Assembly (NCBI GenBank): GCA_000632805.1
Contig: CP007444.1
Coordinates: forward strand, 3,708,772 to 3,772,771
Origin: Dyella jiangningensis
GTDB taxonomy: Bacteria > Pseudomonadota > Gammaproteobacteria > Xanthomonadales > Rhodanobacteraceae
Direction: 5' to 3'
DNA length: 64,000 bases
This document shows positions 35,101-43,085 of the stretch, piece after piece. The notes under the pieces were generated by a model. It was not told the origin of the DNA. It worked only from the letters and a program-made list of their open reading frames with translations, and searched no databases. Position 1 is the first letter of the stretch, and the number at the start of each line of letters is the position of its first letter. Both the position numbers and the translations under genes were made by a program.

Positions 35101-35982
35101 ATGAAGATCGCATTTTTTGCACTGAACATCGTCGTGGCTGCGGCAGCCCCCTCGCTGATCCTGGCCGGCACACCGCCACTGATACCCGCCGAAGTTAGCG
35201 CATCCGCTCCGCCCGGAACCACGCTGCTGGCATATCAAGCGAGTGGTGCAAAGGACGGAGCCATTGCAGCCGCAGTCTACGAGACCTCGCCCGACGCAGA
35301 CGGGGTGCGCCATCGGGTACTCACTATTTTTGGCAACAAAACCGGAAAGTTCATTCCCGAGGCTTCTAGCGACAAAATCATTGCCTGCTCCAAATGCACC
35401 CAGTTCCACGACGACGCCTTCGCCCCGAAATACATTGAGGTGTCAGCAGATCGTGTCCACATCGATCAGTTCGATAGTGGCGAAATGCCGTCGACCACAT
35501 CGATCGACTTTGAGAGGCGTCGTGGCGCATGGTACGTCGGCAAGGCAACGCGTGTGACGTATGAGGCAGGCGGTGGTATTCCGCTCAGGGAAAACTTGCC
35601 TCTTCCCACATCCGGCCTTCTCCAAGACATGGACGGCCAGTGGAGAGTGCCGCCGTCCTTCATTGCGATCGTGGCGAACGACACGACCGGAAGATATTCA
35701 TTCTTGCACGGCTACCACACGGCACAGGAACTTCAGAAGAGTATCGACGGCAGCTATACCTGCAAGGTTGCGGGTTGTCGCGTGCTCCTGAAGCAATCCC
35801 ACGACGGCTGTCTGTCGCTTGCGCGTGACAGCAACGGAAAGTCATTCGGCGTAGCCACTGTTGATCCTCAAGCAAAAGCGGAAGCAACTCATGGAGCCAT
35901 AGACGCATGCAAGGTAGCCGGTGGTACGGAGTGCAAGGAGGTAGAGACGAGGTGCAACAGCGGAATCAGGATCCTGCCCTAA
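35101..35982 (+). CDS. exported DUF4189-like protein, probable immunity protein for the downstream effector
   Basis: A 293-residue periplasmic protein. Residues 1-22 form a signal peptide ending LILA-GT; no lipobox is seen. The middle is strand-rich. The last 70 residues (DGCLSLARDSNGKSFG, ATHGAIDACKVAGGTEC, TRCNSG) match the Cys-containing DUF4189 pattern. It lies 18 bases upstream of the XVIPCD-like effector gene. In Xanthomonadales type IV killing systems immunity proteins are exported and encoded next to, often just before, their effector, so an X-Tfi role is inferred from position. Confidence 0.72.
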   Translation: MKIAFFALNIVVAAAAPSLILAGTPPLIPAEVSASAPPGTTLLAYQASGAKDGAIAAAVYETSPDADGVRHRVLTIFGNKTGKFIPEASSDKIIACSKCTQFHDDAFAPKYIEVSADRVHIDQFDSGEMPSTTSIDFERRRGAWYVGKATRVTYEAGGGIPLRENLPLPTSGLLQDMDGQWRVPPSFIAIVANDTTGRYSFLHGYHTAQELQKSIDGSYTCKVAGCRVLLKQSHDGCLSLARDSNGKSFGVATVDPQAKAEATHGAIDACKVAGGTECKEVETRCNSGIRILP

Positions 35983-36000
35983 TTTTTCCGGGAGACGAAC

Positions 36001-37281
36001 ATGGATGTGATGTCAGACGAGAAGGTCAACAAGCTGGTCGCCACGCAAGGGGTGACCCGGGTTTACGAAATGGAGGACGGAAGTTGGATCACTGCTCGCG
36101 ACGGTACGGTTGCCTGGCGTAACAATAATCCCGGCAACCTCAAATTCGGTTACGCCGGTAGCGCGGATGATTCAAACAACCAGATGAAGCGCTCAAGAGA
36201 AGATGCCCTTAGCGCAGCGAAGAAGGAGTACACGGGAGTCGTCGATCTGGACCAATGGGGCAACGCCATCTTCGAAAGCTACGAGGCCGGACGCGAAGCC
36301 CAAAAGCACCTCTTGCTGGGGCGTATGAAGGAAAAAACGGTCGAGGAGCTGGTGCTGAGCTACTCCACCAAGGATTACAGCGGTAGTCCGCATCATGCCA
36401 ATCAGGTAGCGACCATCTACAACACCGCGGCCGCCGAGGGACTCGATCTTCATGGCAAGAAGATCATTGACATGAGCCCTGCTGAAGTCAGCGCACTCGC
36501 CGATGGCCTCGCCAAGGCTGAGGGTTGGAGAGTCGGCACTGTCGAGAAGACTCCACCTCTAAGCGAAGAGCAGCTGAGCGCCGTGCTGAACTCTCAAGCC
36601 CACGGCACTGCCCATTCTCACAGTATGAAGCCGGCTCACGCTTACGCCCAGGCCTATCGGCAGGGCGATCACGGCGCCGCCGTCGGGCAACTGCAGCAGG
36701 ATCTGGCCATGCTTGGGGTGACATCCAAAGACGGCCGCGAGATCGAACCCGACCAGCGATTCGGGCCGCGCACGCGAGAAGCAGTGGAAGCGTTCCAGCG
36801 TGCGCAGGGCCTGAAACCCGATGGCGTGGTTGGGCCGGCCACGCTCGCCGCCATAGGGCAGGCAAAGGCAACTGCGCAGGCCCGTACGCCGAGCCTGCTG
36901 GAGCCACAACACCCTGCCCACGAGATGTACCAGCAAGCCTATCGGTGCGTGGCGCAAATTGATGAAAGCCAAGGTCGTGCTTCTGACGCTTATACGCAGA
37001 TGTTTGCCGGCAGCCTCACTAGTGCCGCCGTCGGGGCTGGTATGAGCCGAATCGATCAGGTGTTGCTATCGCCGGATGCGAGCCAGGGCTTTGCGGTGCA
37101 GGGAGCACATAACTCGCTGGTCAAGCAATATGCCAGCGTTGATGTAATGGAGGCCATAAGGACGCCCCTCGATCAAAGCAGCCAGCAAGCCGCTGCACAG
37201 ATGGCTGCGGTGCAGGCAGAGACACCGCCAACCCGGAGCATGGCAGCTGTTCAAGCGCAGGTTGCTGGGCCAAGCATGTAA
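36001..37281 (+). CDS. probable type IV secretion antibacterial effector (X-Tfe) with peptidoglycan-binding and XVIPCD-like domains
   Basis: A 426-residue protein without signal peptide. Residues 35-170 contain WRNNNPGNLKFGY and a helical stretch seen in some peptidoglycan-acting proteins. Residues 220-285 are a PG_binding_1 domain (VGQLQQDLAMLG, DQRFGPRTREAVEAFQRAQG, LKPDGVVGPATLAAIG). The last 115 residues fit the XVIPCD recruitment domain: HPAHEMYQQAYRCVAQID, GMSRIDQVLLSPDASQ, FAVQGAH and DQSSQQAAAQ. Such proteins are injected into rival bacteria by the Xanthomonadales type IV system. GGGAGA precedes the ATG; the upstream gene is the likely immunity partner. The secretion machinery is not in this window. 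Confidence 0.82.
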   Translation: MDVMSDEKVNKLVATQGVTRVYEMEDGSWITARDGTVAWRNNNPGNLKFGYAGSADDSNNQMKRSREDALSAAKKEYTGVVDLDQWGNAIFESYEAGREAQKHLLLGRMKEKTVEELVLSYSTKDYSGSPHHANQVATIYNTAAAEGLDLHGKKIIDMSPAEVSALADGLAKAEGWRVGTVEKTPPLSEEQLSAVLNSQAHGTAHSHSMKPAHAYAQAYRQGDHGAAVGQLQQDLAMLGVTSKDGREIEPDQRFGPRTREAVEAFQRAQGLKPDGVVGPATLAAIGQAKATAQARTPSLLEPQHPAHEMYQQAYRCVAQIDESQGRASDAYTQMFAGSLTSAAVGAGMSRIDQVLLSPDASQGFAVQGAHNSLVKQYASVDVMEAIRTPLDQSSQQAAAQMAAVQAETPPTRSMAAVQAQVAGPSM

Positions 37282-37298
37282 GGCCGGCTGGTTAGCAA

Positions 37299-37396
37299 AA
37301 CCGATGGGCGGCTACACAAGGCCGCCCATTTCTTTTTTCTGGCTTTAGCGCACCGCCTCGGTCAAATTGCGTGCCTGCTCGCGCTGCGAGCTCAAG
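37299..37396 (+). repeat. duplicated hairpin block, copy B
   Basis: Near-copy of 32489-32590, starting ACCGATGGGCGGC and ending in GCGTGCCTGCTCGCGCTGCGAG. On the minus strand both copies can encode SQREQARN followed by T-(E/D)-A-(V/L)-R, with conservative changes. Confidence 0.75.
37304..37339 (+). terminator. rho-independent terminator of the effector operon
   Basis: Stem ATGGGCGGC/GCCGCCCAT with an 8-base loop, then TTCTTTTTT. It lies 22 bases after the effector stop. Confidence 0.85.
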
Positions 37397-37581
37397 ATCG
37401 CCTTAGCCTACCTCGCTGTCGTTTCAGCCGAGAATATCCACCGCATTAAGCGCAGCCGAGAGCGCATCACTTCCATCGTAGGTCAATGCGGTCAGCGAGA
37501 TCTTATGGGCCTTGGTCCCGGAGGTGAAATCCGGGCCACAGTCGACTCCCAAGAAACTGCTCTCCGGCCCTGCTTTTCTGA

Positions 37582-38012
37582 TCAGGCATCCGACCCGAAC
37601 AGCTGGCGATAGACCTTCCGCTCACCGGCCAGATGTTTCGCACTTGCATTTCACTGAGCGTCCGCCACGTCCAGGTGATTCGTGGAGATGTGGTTCTCCA
37701 ACTGAAGCGGACCCATTCACTGGGTTCTCGCTGGCTTTGCGCGATGGCCACGACGTACTGCCCGTCCTCCGAACGGCATAGCCAGTTGGCGTCGATCTGA
37801 ATCAGATCGCCATAGCGACTTCGCATGGCGTTGTTAGGCCAACGGTAAAGCACCGACAGCTGTGATGCCGGAACTTGCGCACCACTGACAAGCGCCGTCT
37901 GTTCCTCAAAGGACCGCTGGAGGAGCTGGTCGCCACTATTCATACGACCAGTCAGCCGCAGCAGCATCGGCATCATCAATGCCACCAATATGAATGCCAC
38001 TAACGGACCCAC
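37582..38012 (-). pseudogene. hypothetical membrane-anchored protein, frameshifted near its C-terminus
   Basis: GTG at 38012, with GAAGGAG upstream, opens a protein with one N-terminal helix (LVAFILVALMMPMLL) and a soluble part (VLYRWPNNAMRSRYGDLIQIDANW). In frame it runs to 37503 with an implausible tail. A one-base shift near 37636 instead gives HLAGERKVYRQLFGSDA and a stop at 37582, which reads as a natural C-terminus after SEMQVRN. It is therefore probably a recently damaged gene or a sequencing indel. Function is unknown. Confidence 0.6.
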
Positions 38013-38093
38013 AGCATCTCCTTCGGCCTATTGAGCGACTCGTAGAGGTCCATACGTCCTGGGCCCGTCATGCATATCGTTCGGAAGCAGGTA

Positions 38094-38441
38094 TCACGGC
38101 GCGAGTTGCTCCGCCCGTTCCAAGAACAGGCTCTGCAGGTCGCCCGCCAGATTTCGCGCGCCGTAGGTCAGGCGGAATTCGCCGTCGACGTCCTCCAATG
38201 CACGTGTTCCATCGATAACGCCCAGCACATTGGCGGTGGTATCAATCGCGACCTGACGCGTAAGCTCTATCAGCACTTCCCGCTGTTCTGCGCTCAGATC
38301 ACTGAAGATCGTGAGTACGCGCTTCCAGTACGGGTCGAAGGCATCCTTGGGGTCGGTATTCAATAGCAGGGCACGATAGATGGCGTGGTTGTCCTCCACG
38401 ACCGTGGCGTGGAGTTTCCAAACAAAGCTCTCTGGCGTCAT
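38094..38441 (-). CDS. hypothetical small helical protein
   Basis: A 115-residue soluble helical protein beginning MTPESFVWKLHATVVEDNHAIYRALL and containing DPYWKRVLTIFSDLSAEQREVLIEL. The pattern FWxxLHxxVVEDNxxIY recurs in stand-alone small bacterial proteins of unknown function. It is upstream, same strand, of the frameshifted membrane protein but 80 bases away. No operon or regulation is evident. Confidence 0.68.
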   Translation of the reverse strand: MTPESFVWKLHATVVEDNHAIYRALLLNTDPKDAFDPYWKRVLTIFSDLSAEQREVLIELTRQVAIDTTANVLGVIDGTRALEDVDGEFRLTYGARNLAGDLQSLFLERAEQLAP

Positions 38442-38554
38442 GTCCGCTCCCTTGCCCTATCGAGATGGTTAGCCATACATATCATCGTCTGCCTCGGGCC
38501 GGAAACGGGCATTCGGATATGAGTCAGGCTCAAACGCTCCATACCCAAAGCCGC

Positions 38555-38674
38555 TTAGTCAACAAGCCGACAAATAGGCACGGACGACGGACTTCCCCTT
38601 TCCAGATCGTACCGCGCCTGCAGCGCCAGCCAGTAGAAGACGGTGGTGTCGAGAGCGAGTGAAAGGCGGATGGG
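38555..38674 (-). pseudogene. HigA-type antitoxin C-terminal fragment
   Basis: About 40 codons that match the end of the intact HigA-like gene at 40128-40442: RLSLALDTTVFYWLALQARYDLERG and then a tail shifted by compensating indels. The DNA is visibly similar over about 110 bases. The helix-turn-helix part is absent, so it is a relic. Confidence 0.75.
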
Positions 38675-38846
38675 GGCCAGACAACGGAGCCAAGTTCACT
38701 TCTTGACTCAAGCGAAGTGAACCGGACCCCATTATCGTGCTGACATCGTCAGTGGTCGTGCACGGGATTCATCTTTGCGCAAGGAATCGAGGGGCAAACT
38801 CGGCTGGCAGTGATTTCTGCCTCGTGCCTAGTACGGAGATAAACCC

Positions 38847-39137
38847 ATGCGCACCCCTGCTCTGCTGTTGGCCGCTTCCCTCGGGCTTGTCCTGACTTCC
38901 CACGCAGTTGCTTCCGATCGACCCGATCCGGGCAAGTTGACTACTCGCTGCCTCGACGCTGCAGCGAAGAAATTCGACGTGAAGAACGATTACATCCAGC
39001 TGCAGCCGATTCAGGCCGCCGATGCCGGCTATACGATCACCGGTACCGCCGACGCGGGCATGGACGGCAAGAAAAATTTCAGCTGCCAGTTCGACAAGAA
39101 GGGCAAGTTGGCCAACCTCGTCCCCGAGGGCAAGTAA
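38847..39137 (+). CDS. small exported hypothetical protein
   Basis: A 96-residue protein with a signal peptide (MRTPALLLAASLGLVLTSHAVAS) and a 73-residue mature domain starting DRPDPGKLTTRCLDAAAKKFDV and ending KNFSCQFDKKGKLANLVPEGK. Two Cys could form a disulfide. GGAGATAAACCC gives a good ribosome site. The pattern of a helix with Cys followed by a FxCxF strand recurs in small periplasmic proteins of unknown role. It is followed by a strong hairpin terminator. Confidence 0.75.
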   Translation: MRTPALLLAASLGLVLTSHAVASDRPDPGKLTTRCLDAAAKKFDVKNDYIQLQPIQAADAGYTITGTADAGMDGKKNFSCQFDKKGKLANLVPEGK

Positions 39138-39189
39138 GTAGCAGATAGGTGCTGCGCCAAAGGCGCGGTGACCCATCGGCCAATAAAAC

Positions 39190-39240
39190 AAAAAAGGGTC
39201 AGAGCAGGTTTCCGAGGAACAGTACTCTGACCCTTTTTTT
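39190..39240. terminator. hairpin terminator built from a GGGTCAGAG repeat
   Basis: AAAAAAGGGTCAGAG (39190-39204) pairs with CTCTGACCCTTTTTTT (39225-39240). The GGGTCAGAG arms belong to a repeat family that recurs at about 40.07, 41.2 and 43.3 kb. Confidence 0.75.
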
Positions 39241-39296
39241 GTCCTGCATGTCCGATCCGGCCAAGTAGCGACATAAGTCATTCCCCAGCTCAGCGA

Positions 39297-39947
39297 CTAG
39301 TTGTCCTTGACGGCAAGTACACGCTCAAGACCGTCCCAAGCGCCGACGCTCTGTGGGCTGTCTTGCAGCGACAATCCAACCTCATCCAGCGTGTACTGCA
39401 TTCGACCGTAGTTACAAGCGGCGCAGGCGGCAATCATGTTGCCTATGTCGCTATTGCCGCCACGCGCGTGAGGAATGAGGTGATCGTACTGGTACCAGAA
39501 GACTTGAAATGCCGCGTGCTGCTTCGAGTTGGTCGAGCCCCAAGGTAACGCCTCGGGATAAAACGCGTGGAGATGTTTGCGCACCTCGGCACGGACCAGT
39601 GGCATCCCGCAAATTCGACAATGAAAGCCATCGCGCGCGATCAACCGGGACAGATCCTGTTTCGTTGGCATTCGCGCCTTTGTCTTGCCTTCGGGAGCAA
39701 CGAGGTTGGGGCTTGAGGAATCCAATCTCGGCTGGACGTACGGGCTGTTCTTTCCCCAAATGGAATCCAGCCACTCGCGCAAGATGGGCATGTCGGCCGC
39801 GCGAATGAGCTCTTCGGCCAGCACCTGCCTACCGCTCAGATGCGCACTGACTGCGGCGTCTAGATACCGGGCAGCATCTGCCATCTCAGGAACGTGTTCG
39901 CGGAACCCCCGGGCCCTACGGGATGTGATGAAGGCGATTTCGGCCAT
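39297..39947 (-). CDS. HNH endonuclease
   Basis: A 216-residue HNH nuclease. A helical N-terminal region of about 95 residues precedes the catalytic domain: zinc Cys pair CRIC near residue 115, YDHLIPHARGGNSDIGNM with the catalytic His, and the second pair CAAC followed by NYGRMQ. HNH proteins of this stand-alone type occur in defence islands and phages. The GGGTCAGAG terminator lies just downstream. It sits between a HigA fragment and an intact HigA-like gene. Confidence 0.9.
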   Translation of the reverse strand: MAEIAFITSRRARGFREHVPEMADAARYLDAAVSAHLSGRQVLAEELIRAADMPILREWLDSIWGKNSPYVQPRLDSSSPNLVAPEGKTKARMPTKQDLSRLIARDGFHCRICGMPLVRAEVRKHLHAFYPEALPWGSTNSKQHAAFQVFWYQYDHLIPHARGGNSDIGNMIAACAACNYGRMQYTLDEVGLSLQDSPQSVGAWDGLERVLAVKDN

Positions 39948-40067
39948 GTTCGTTCGCGTCCTTTCACTGTCGCTCGTGGGTGGCTGGCATCAACATGATC
40001 ATCGGGCCATGCGCGCGTCTGTCCCGCTACGCAGCATGCCCATCCTTGCTGGGGAAAAGGGTTCGAA

Positions 40068-40100
40068 GAGTGCACTTCTTAGGAAAAGTAGTCTGACTCC
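40068..40100 (+). repeat. GGGTCAGAG-type repeat, degenerate copy
   Basis: GAGTGCACTTCTTAGGAAAAGTAGTCTGACTCC, an imperfect hairpin related to the copies at 39.2 and 43.3 kb. Confidence 0.6.
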
Positions 40101-40127
40101 ATTCTTGCATCCGGCACCCAAACCCTC

Positions 40128-40442
40128 TTAATCGACGAGAGGACGATAGGCACGAACCACGGGCTTTCCTCTCTCCAGATCGTACCGTGCCTGCAGTGCC
40201 AGCCAGTAGAAGGCGGTGGTGTCGAGGGCGAGGGAGAGGCGGATGGCGATCTTCGGGGTGATGGGGTGGGTGCCGGCGATGAAGGCTTTGATGTGGCGGG
40301 CGGATATGCCGGTGCGGCGGGCGAGTTGGGCGGGGTTGAGAGCGTTGGGGATCAGGTAGGCGTGCAGCAAGATGTCGCCGGGGGTTCGCAGCGGTTGCGA
40401 GGGGTCCACGTCCAGGTGCGGGGTGAGTCGGATCAGTTCCAT
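40128..40442 (-). CDS. HigA-type addiction module antitoxin-like protein
   Basis: A 104-residue Xre-type helix-turn-helix protein: PGDILLHAYLIPNALNPAQLARR, then ARRTGISARHIKAFIAGTHPIT (recognition helix region) and DTTAFYWLALQARYDLERG, the standard HigA/VapI ending. Antitoxins of this type repress their own promoter and neutralise a HigB RNase. No HigB gene is seen on either side, so it is solitary. GGGAGG precedes the ATG at 40442. A truncated paralogue lies 1.5 kb downstream. Confidence 0.86.
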   Translation of the reverse strand: MELIRLTPHLDVDPSQPLRTPGDILLHAYLIPNALNPAQLARRTGISARHIKAFIAGTHPITPKIAIRLSLALDTTAFYWLALQARYDLERGKPVVRAYRPLVD

Positions 40443-40581
40443 GGGTTGTCCTCCCTGTCGGGCACGACCGCACGGCGGATAGGCGCTTACAGCGCTCCGT
40501 GTCAGTGAATGCCTAGTGGCTTTGTCGGTGATCGCCCGAGTGCGGCGCATCGCCATGCCGGCCGATGCGCCGCAGTGGCGA

Positions 40582-40926
40582 TCATCGGATGCGTGGTGTG
40601 TTCACTCGGGGCTCGTGACTGAGCAGGCTGGCGTATTGCTGGAGGCAGTGGATGGCCGTGCCCAAGCTGGCCGTGGCGGCCAGAGAAAGCGGCCATTCCA
40701 GCGGTCTGCCGGGGAATCCCCTCGCCTGCGCCTTGCGGCACTGCTCGCTGTCGACACGCAGGCGCGTGAGGGCGAGCACCGCCAGGGCGATGTCACCGCG
40801 AGTGCAAGAACGAAGGGATTCGGGCCACGACGCACGTGTGTGTGGCGGGTCGCCAGATGGAGGAGTGAGGGTGCCGTCAGGGGGAACGGACGGGCGAATG
40901 CGTACCGTATGATCGTGGGTAGCCAT
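40582..40926 (-). CDS. hypothetical protein
   Basis: A 114-residue protein starting MATHDHTVRIRPSVPPDG, with a Pro-rich N-terminal third and a C-terminal helical pair (GDIALAVLALTRLRVDSEQCRKAQ and LSLAATASLGTAIHCLQQYASLL). No domain is recognised. GGAG stands before the ATG at 40926. It is on the same strand as the HigA-like gene, 139 bases upstream. Confidence 0.5.
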   Translation of the reverse strand: MATHDHTVRIRPSVPPDGTLTPPSGDPPHTRASWPESLRSCTRGDIALAVLALTRLRVDSEQCRKAQARGFPGRPLEWPLSLAATASLGTAIHCLQQYASLLSHEPRVNTPRIR

Positions 40927-41342
40927 GATCAACTCCGAGAGAGCTGGTGATGGTTAGCGGGTCGTGGGTGTTGGTAGCACTCACGGCTCGCGCCTCATGA
41001 CTTGGTGGTCATGGTCATTCGCGCGGACCTACGAGAAGACAGCGCGGATGACGGGCTGACCCTAACAAGCACGGTGGGCATCGTCTGTCAGGGTTTGGTG
41101 AGATGAGTGTCCGCTTGGCCGAGGGTGGGCGTGACGGCGGCAGGCTGCCCATATGTCAGCGCAGGGGCTGCGATGATGAAAACGAAGGTGCGGAGTAGAA
41201 ACGCTTGAAAAGTACACTTTTGACCGCGGCTTCGAGGGCCATTGCTCACCTGCGGCTCTATAGATAATTTCATGCGCTACCGCGACCTCTACAAAGACTA
41301 CTGTCTCAGCGGATTTCTATCCTGTATTGCATAAGCGGTTTG
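40927..41342. other. intergenic region with short repeats flanking the OLD-type gene
   Basis: No gene is supported. TCTGTCAGGGTTTGGTGAGATGAGTGTCC at 41085-41113 is close to a sequence at 43340-43371 on the other side of the OLD-type gene, and GAAAAGTACACTTTTGACC (41207-41225) belongs to the GGGTCAGAG repeat family. Confidence 0.55.
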
Positions 41343-43085
41343 CTAGAAGCGTCTGCCATCATGAATGACGCGCACAACTTCGACCATCTCCTGGTCTATT
41401 TCCTGAATACGCATGCTCTGCGCTAGTGACAACTGGTTTATCGCAACACCAAAGTTTTCGTGTGACCACTGAGACATATGGGCAAGGGCAGCCTTCCCGG
41501 AAATAACGCCCATACGTCCATCAAATGTCTCCCAACGCGGAGCGATAATCTCGCGTGCCATCTTGTTGGCCCGACCTGGAGTCAACTTTCGATCGGCAGC
41601 CAGCACTTCGGTGGCAATTAGGTCAAAGACTTCATCATGCTGTTGATGTGCAAAAGCATCCAATGCCCGAACGATCTCTTCTACGGTCGGAGGTTGAGTT
41701 CTAATTGCGACCCTGCTTGAGATGAAGCGCGTAATTGCTTCAGCACTCAAGAGGTAGTTCTCAATTTCCTTACGAGACCAGATATGCAAGCAGACGTCGT
41801 GTCGCGCAGCTTGCTCCATTCGTTCTCGAATCTGGCCTTCCGAGTGGAAATCCGAGTCCAAGACGCAGTAGACCGTAATTCGTTCATCACCTGCATTTTG
41901 AAGCAACATGCGAGATCCAACGGCGTACTGCCAACCACCCCATCCGCCGAGAGACATGTTTGGTACTTGTGCCAACCCATCTTGGTCGTTTGGGTACAAG
42001 ACATTGTGAATCGCGGAAAGTAGTCGCGCATCTTTGCCTTCCACAAGGAGGCATTTACGCGCGCTCCACAGACGGGCAAGCTGCAGGTTCTGCGCGCTTC
42101 CTACGCGCTCTATGACGGACTGGACCGACTCTAACGACGTCGCAAATCTCGACACCGGAAGTGTCCGATCAATGACGAGAATGCTCTCGGTCGGCACCTC
42201 GGAGATGATCTCCACAGAATGCGTAGTAACGATGGACTGTCGATACTCGCGCTGAAGATAGCGAATTAGTCGACGCTGGAGGTCCGGATGCATGTATACG
42301 TCTGGCTCGTCCAGAATAACGGTCGCGTCTTTGGGTATGCGGGAGAGAAACCACATGGTTTGCAACCACATTTGTAATCCGTGCCCCATCGCGGCAATCT
42401 CGGCCGCAAAGTTGCCGTCACGAACCACGAGAGCCAGCGGGTCTTCAGGCCCCCGACCGCCATCCAACTGAAGGACGGCGAGCTCCCCCCAGGTTTCCTC
42501 AGTCAATGACGCGAAGGCGCGAAACAAGCCTGGATACAGCCGCAGCTGATTGCGAAAGTGGTGGGAAGAGAGGGAGGTAGACATGCTTCTTCGCACGTAC
42601 TCCTCGGTCAGGACCGTTTCCTCTCGCGCAACTGGTCCGACTTGGGGCATTACGGCCACTAAGGGAAGCTGCGCGCTCTTGGCCTCAGCCTTCGTACGAA
42701 TGACCTGCCCATGCGAATCGCGGAGCACGGCAAAGATCACACCCTCAGGTCCAATGTAGATCCGAGCCTCGGATCCGTTGTCGAAAGTGGCCGTGATGAT
42801 AGCCGGTGGTTCTCCATATCTATGGAAGACAGTCGACGCTGCGAAATTGAACTGATCGCGCGCAGGTGACACACCAAGATCGCGCACGGGCAACCCGCTC
42901 CAATCGGGCGGAGCACGATAGGCCAGAGCCTGATGGCGTTCCGTGACGACTGAAATTAGTCTCAGCGCCTCAACAATCGTCGACTTACCAGCATTGTTTC
43001 TGCCAATGGCAACGCTCCGCGGTCGGAGGGGTACTCGATGGTTATCGAAGCATCGAAAGTTCTGCAGCCTGACTTCCCGCAGCAT
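41343..43085 (-). CDS. OLD family endonuclease: AAA ATPase with TOPRIM nuclease domain
   Basis: A 580-residue overcoming-lysogenization-defect type protein. The ABC-like ATPase head has Walker A GRNNAGKST at residues 28-36 and Walker B ATVILDEPDVYMHP near 265. The C-terminal TOPRIM nuclease domain starts at CLLVEGKDARLL (Glu), continues with YCVLDSDFHSEGQI (paired Asp) and WSRKEIENYLL. OLD proteins are ATP-dependent DNA nucleases that protect against phages. No UvrD-like partner (as in Gabija) is adjacent, so it is a class 1, single-gene OLD. Repeats bracket it on both sides. Confidence 0.9.
   Translation of the reverse strand: MLREVRLQNFRCFDNHRVPLRPRSVAIGRNNAGKSTIVEALRLISVVTERHQALAYRAPPDWSGLPVRDLGVSPARDQFNFAASTVFHRYGEPPAIITATFDNGSEARIYIGPEGVIFAVLRDSHGQVIRTKAEAKSAQLPLVAVMPQVGPVAREETVLTEEYVRRSMSTSLSSHHFRNQLRLYPGLFRAFASLTEETWGELAVLQLDGGRGPEDPLALVVRDGNFAAEIAAMGHGLQMWLQTMWFLSRIPKDATVILDEPDVYMHPDLQRRLIRYLQREYRQSIVTTHSVEIISEVPTESILVIDRTLPVSRFATSLESVQSVIERVGSAQNLQLARLWSARKCLLVEGKDARLLSAIHNVLYPNDQDGLAQVPNMSLGGWGGWQYAVGSRMLLQNAGDERITVYCVLDSDFHSEGQIRERMEQAARHDVCLHIWSRKEIENYLLSAEAITRFISSRVAIRTQPPTVEEIVRALDAFAHQQHDEVFDLIATEVLAADRKLTPGRANKMAREIIAPRWETFDGRMGVISGKAALAHMSQWSHENFGVAINQLSLAQSMRIQEIDQEMVEVVRVIHDGRRF

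Noticed and set aside
36001..37281. Phage endolysin reading of the peptidoglycan-binding protein
   Set aside because: The C-terminal region fits XVIPCD, there are no other phage genes nearby, and an exported partner precedes it.
41343..43085. Gabija system (GajA plus GajB)
   Set aside because: The OLD-type protein has no adjacent UvrD-like helicase; neighbours are repeats and membrane proteins.
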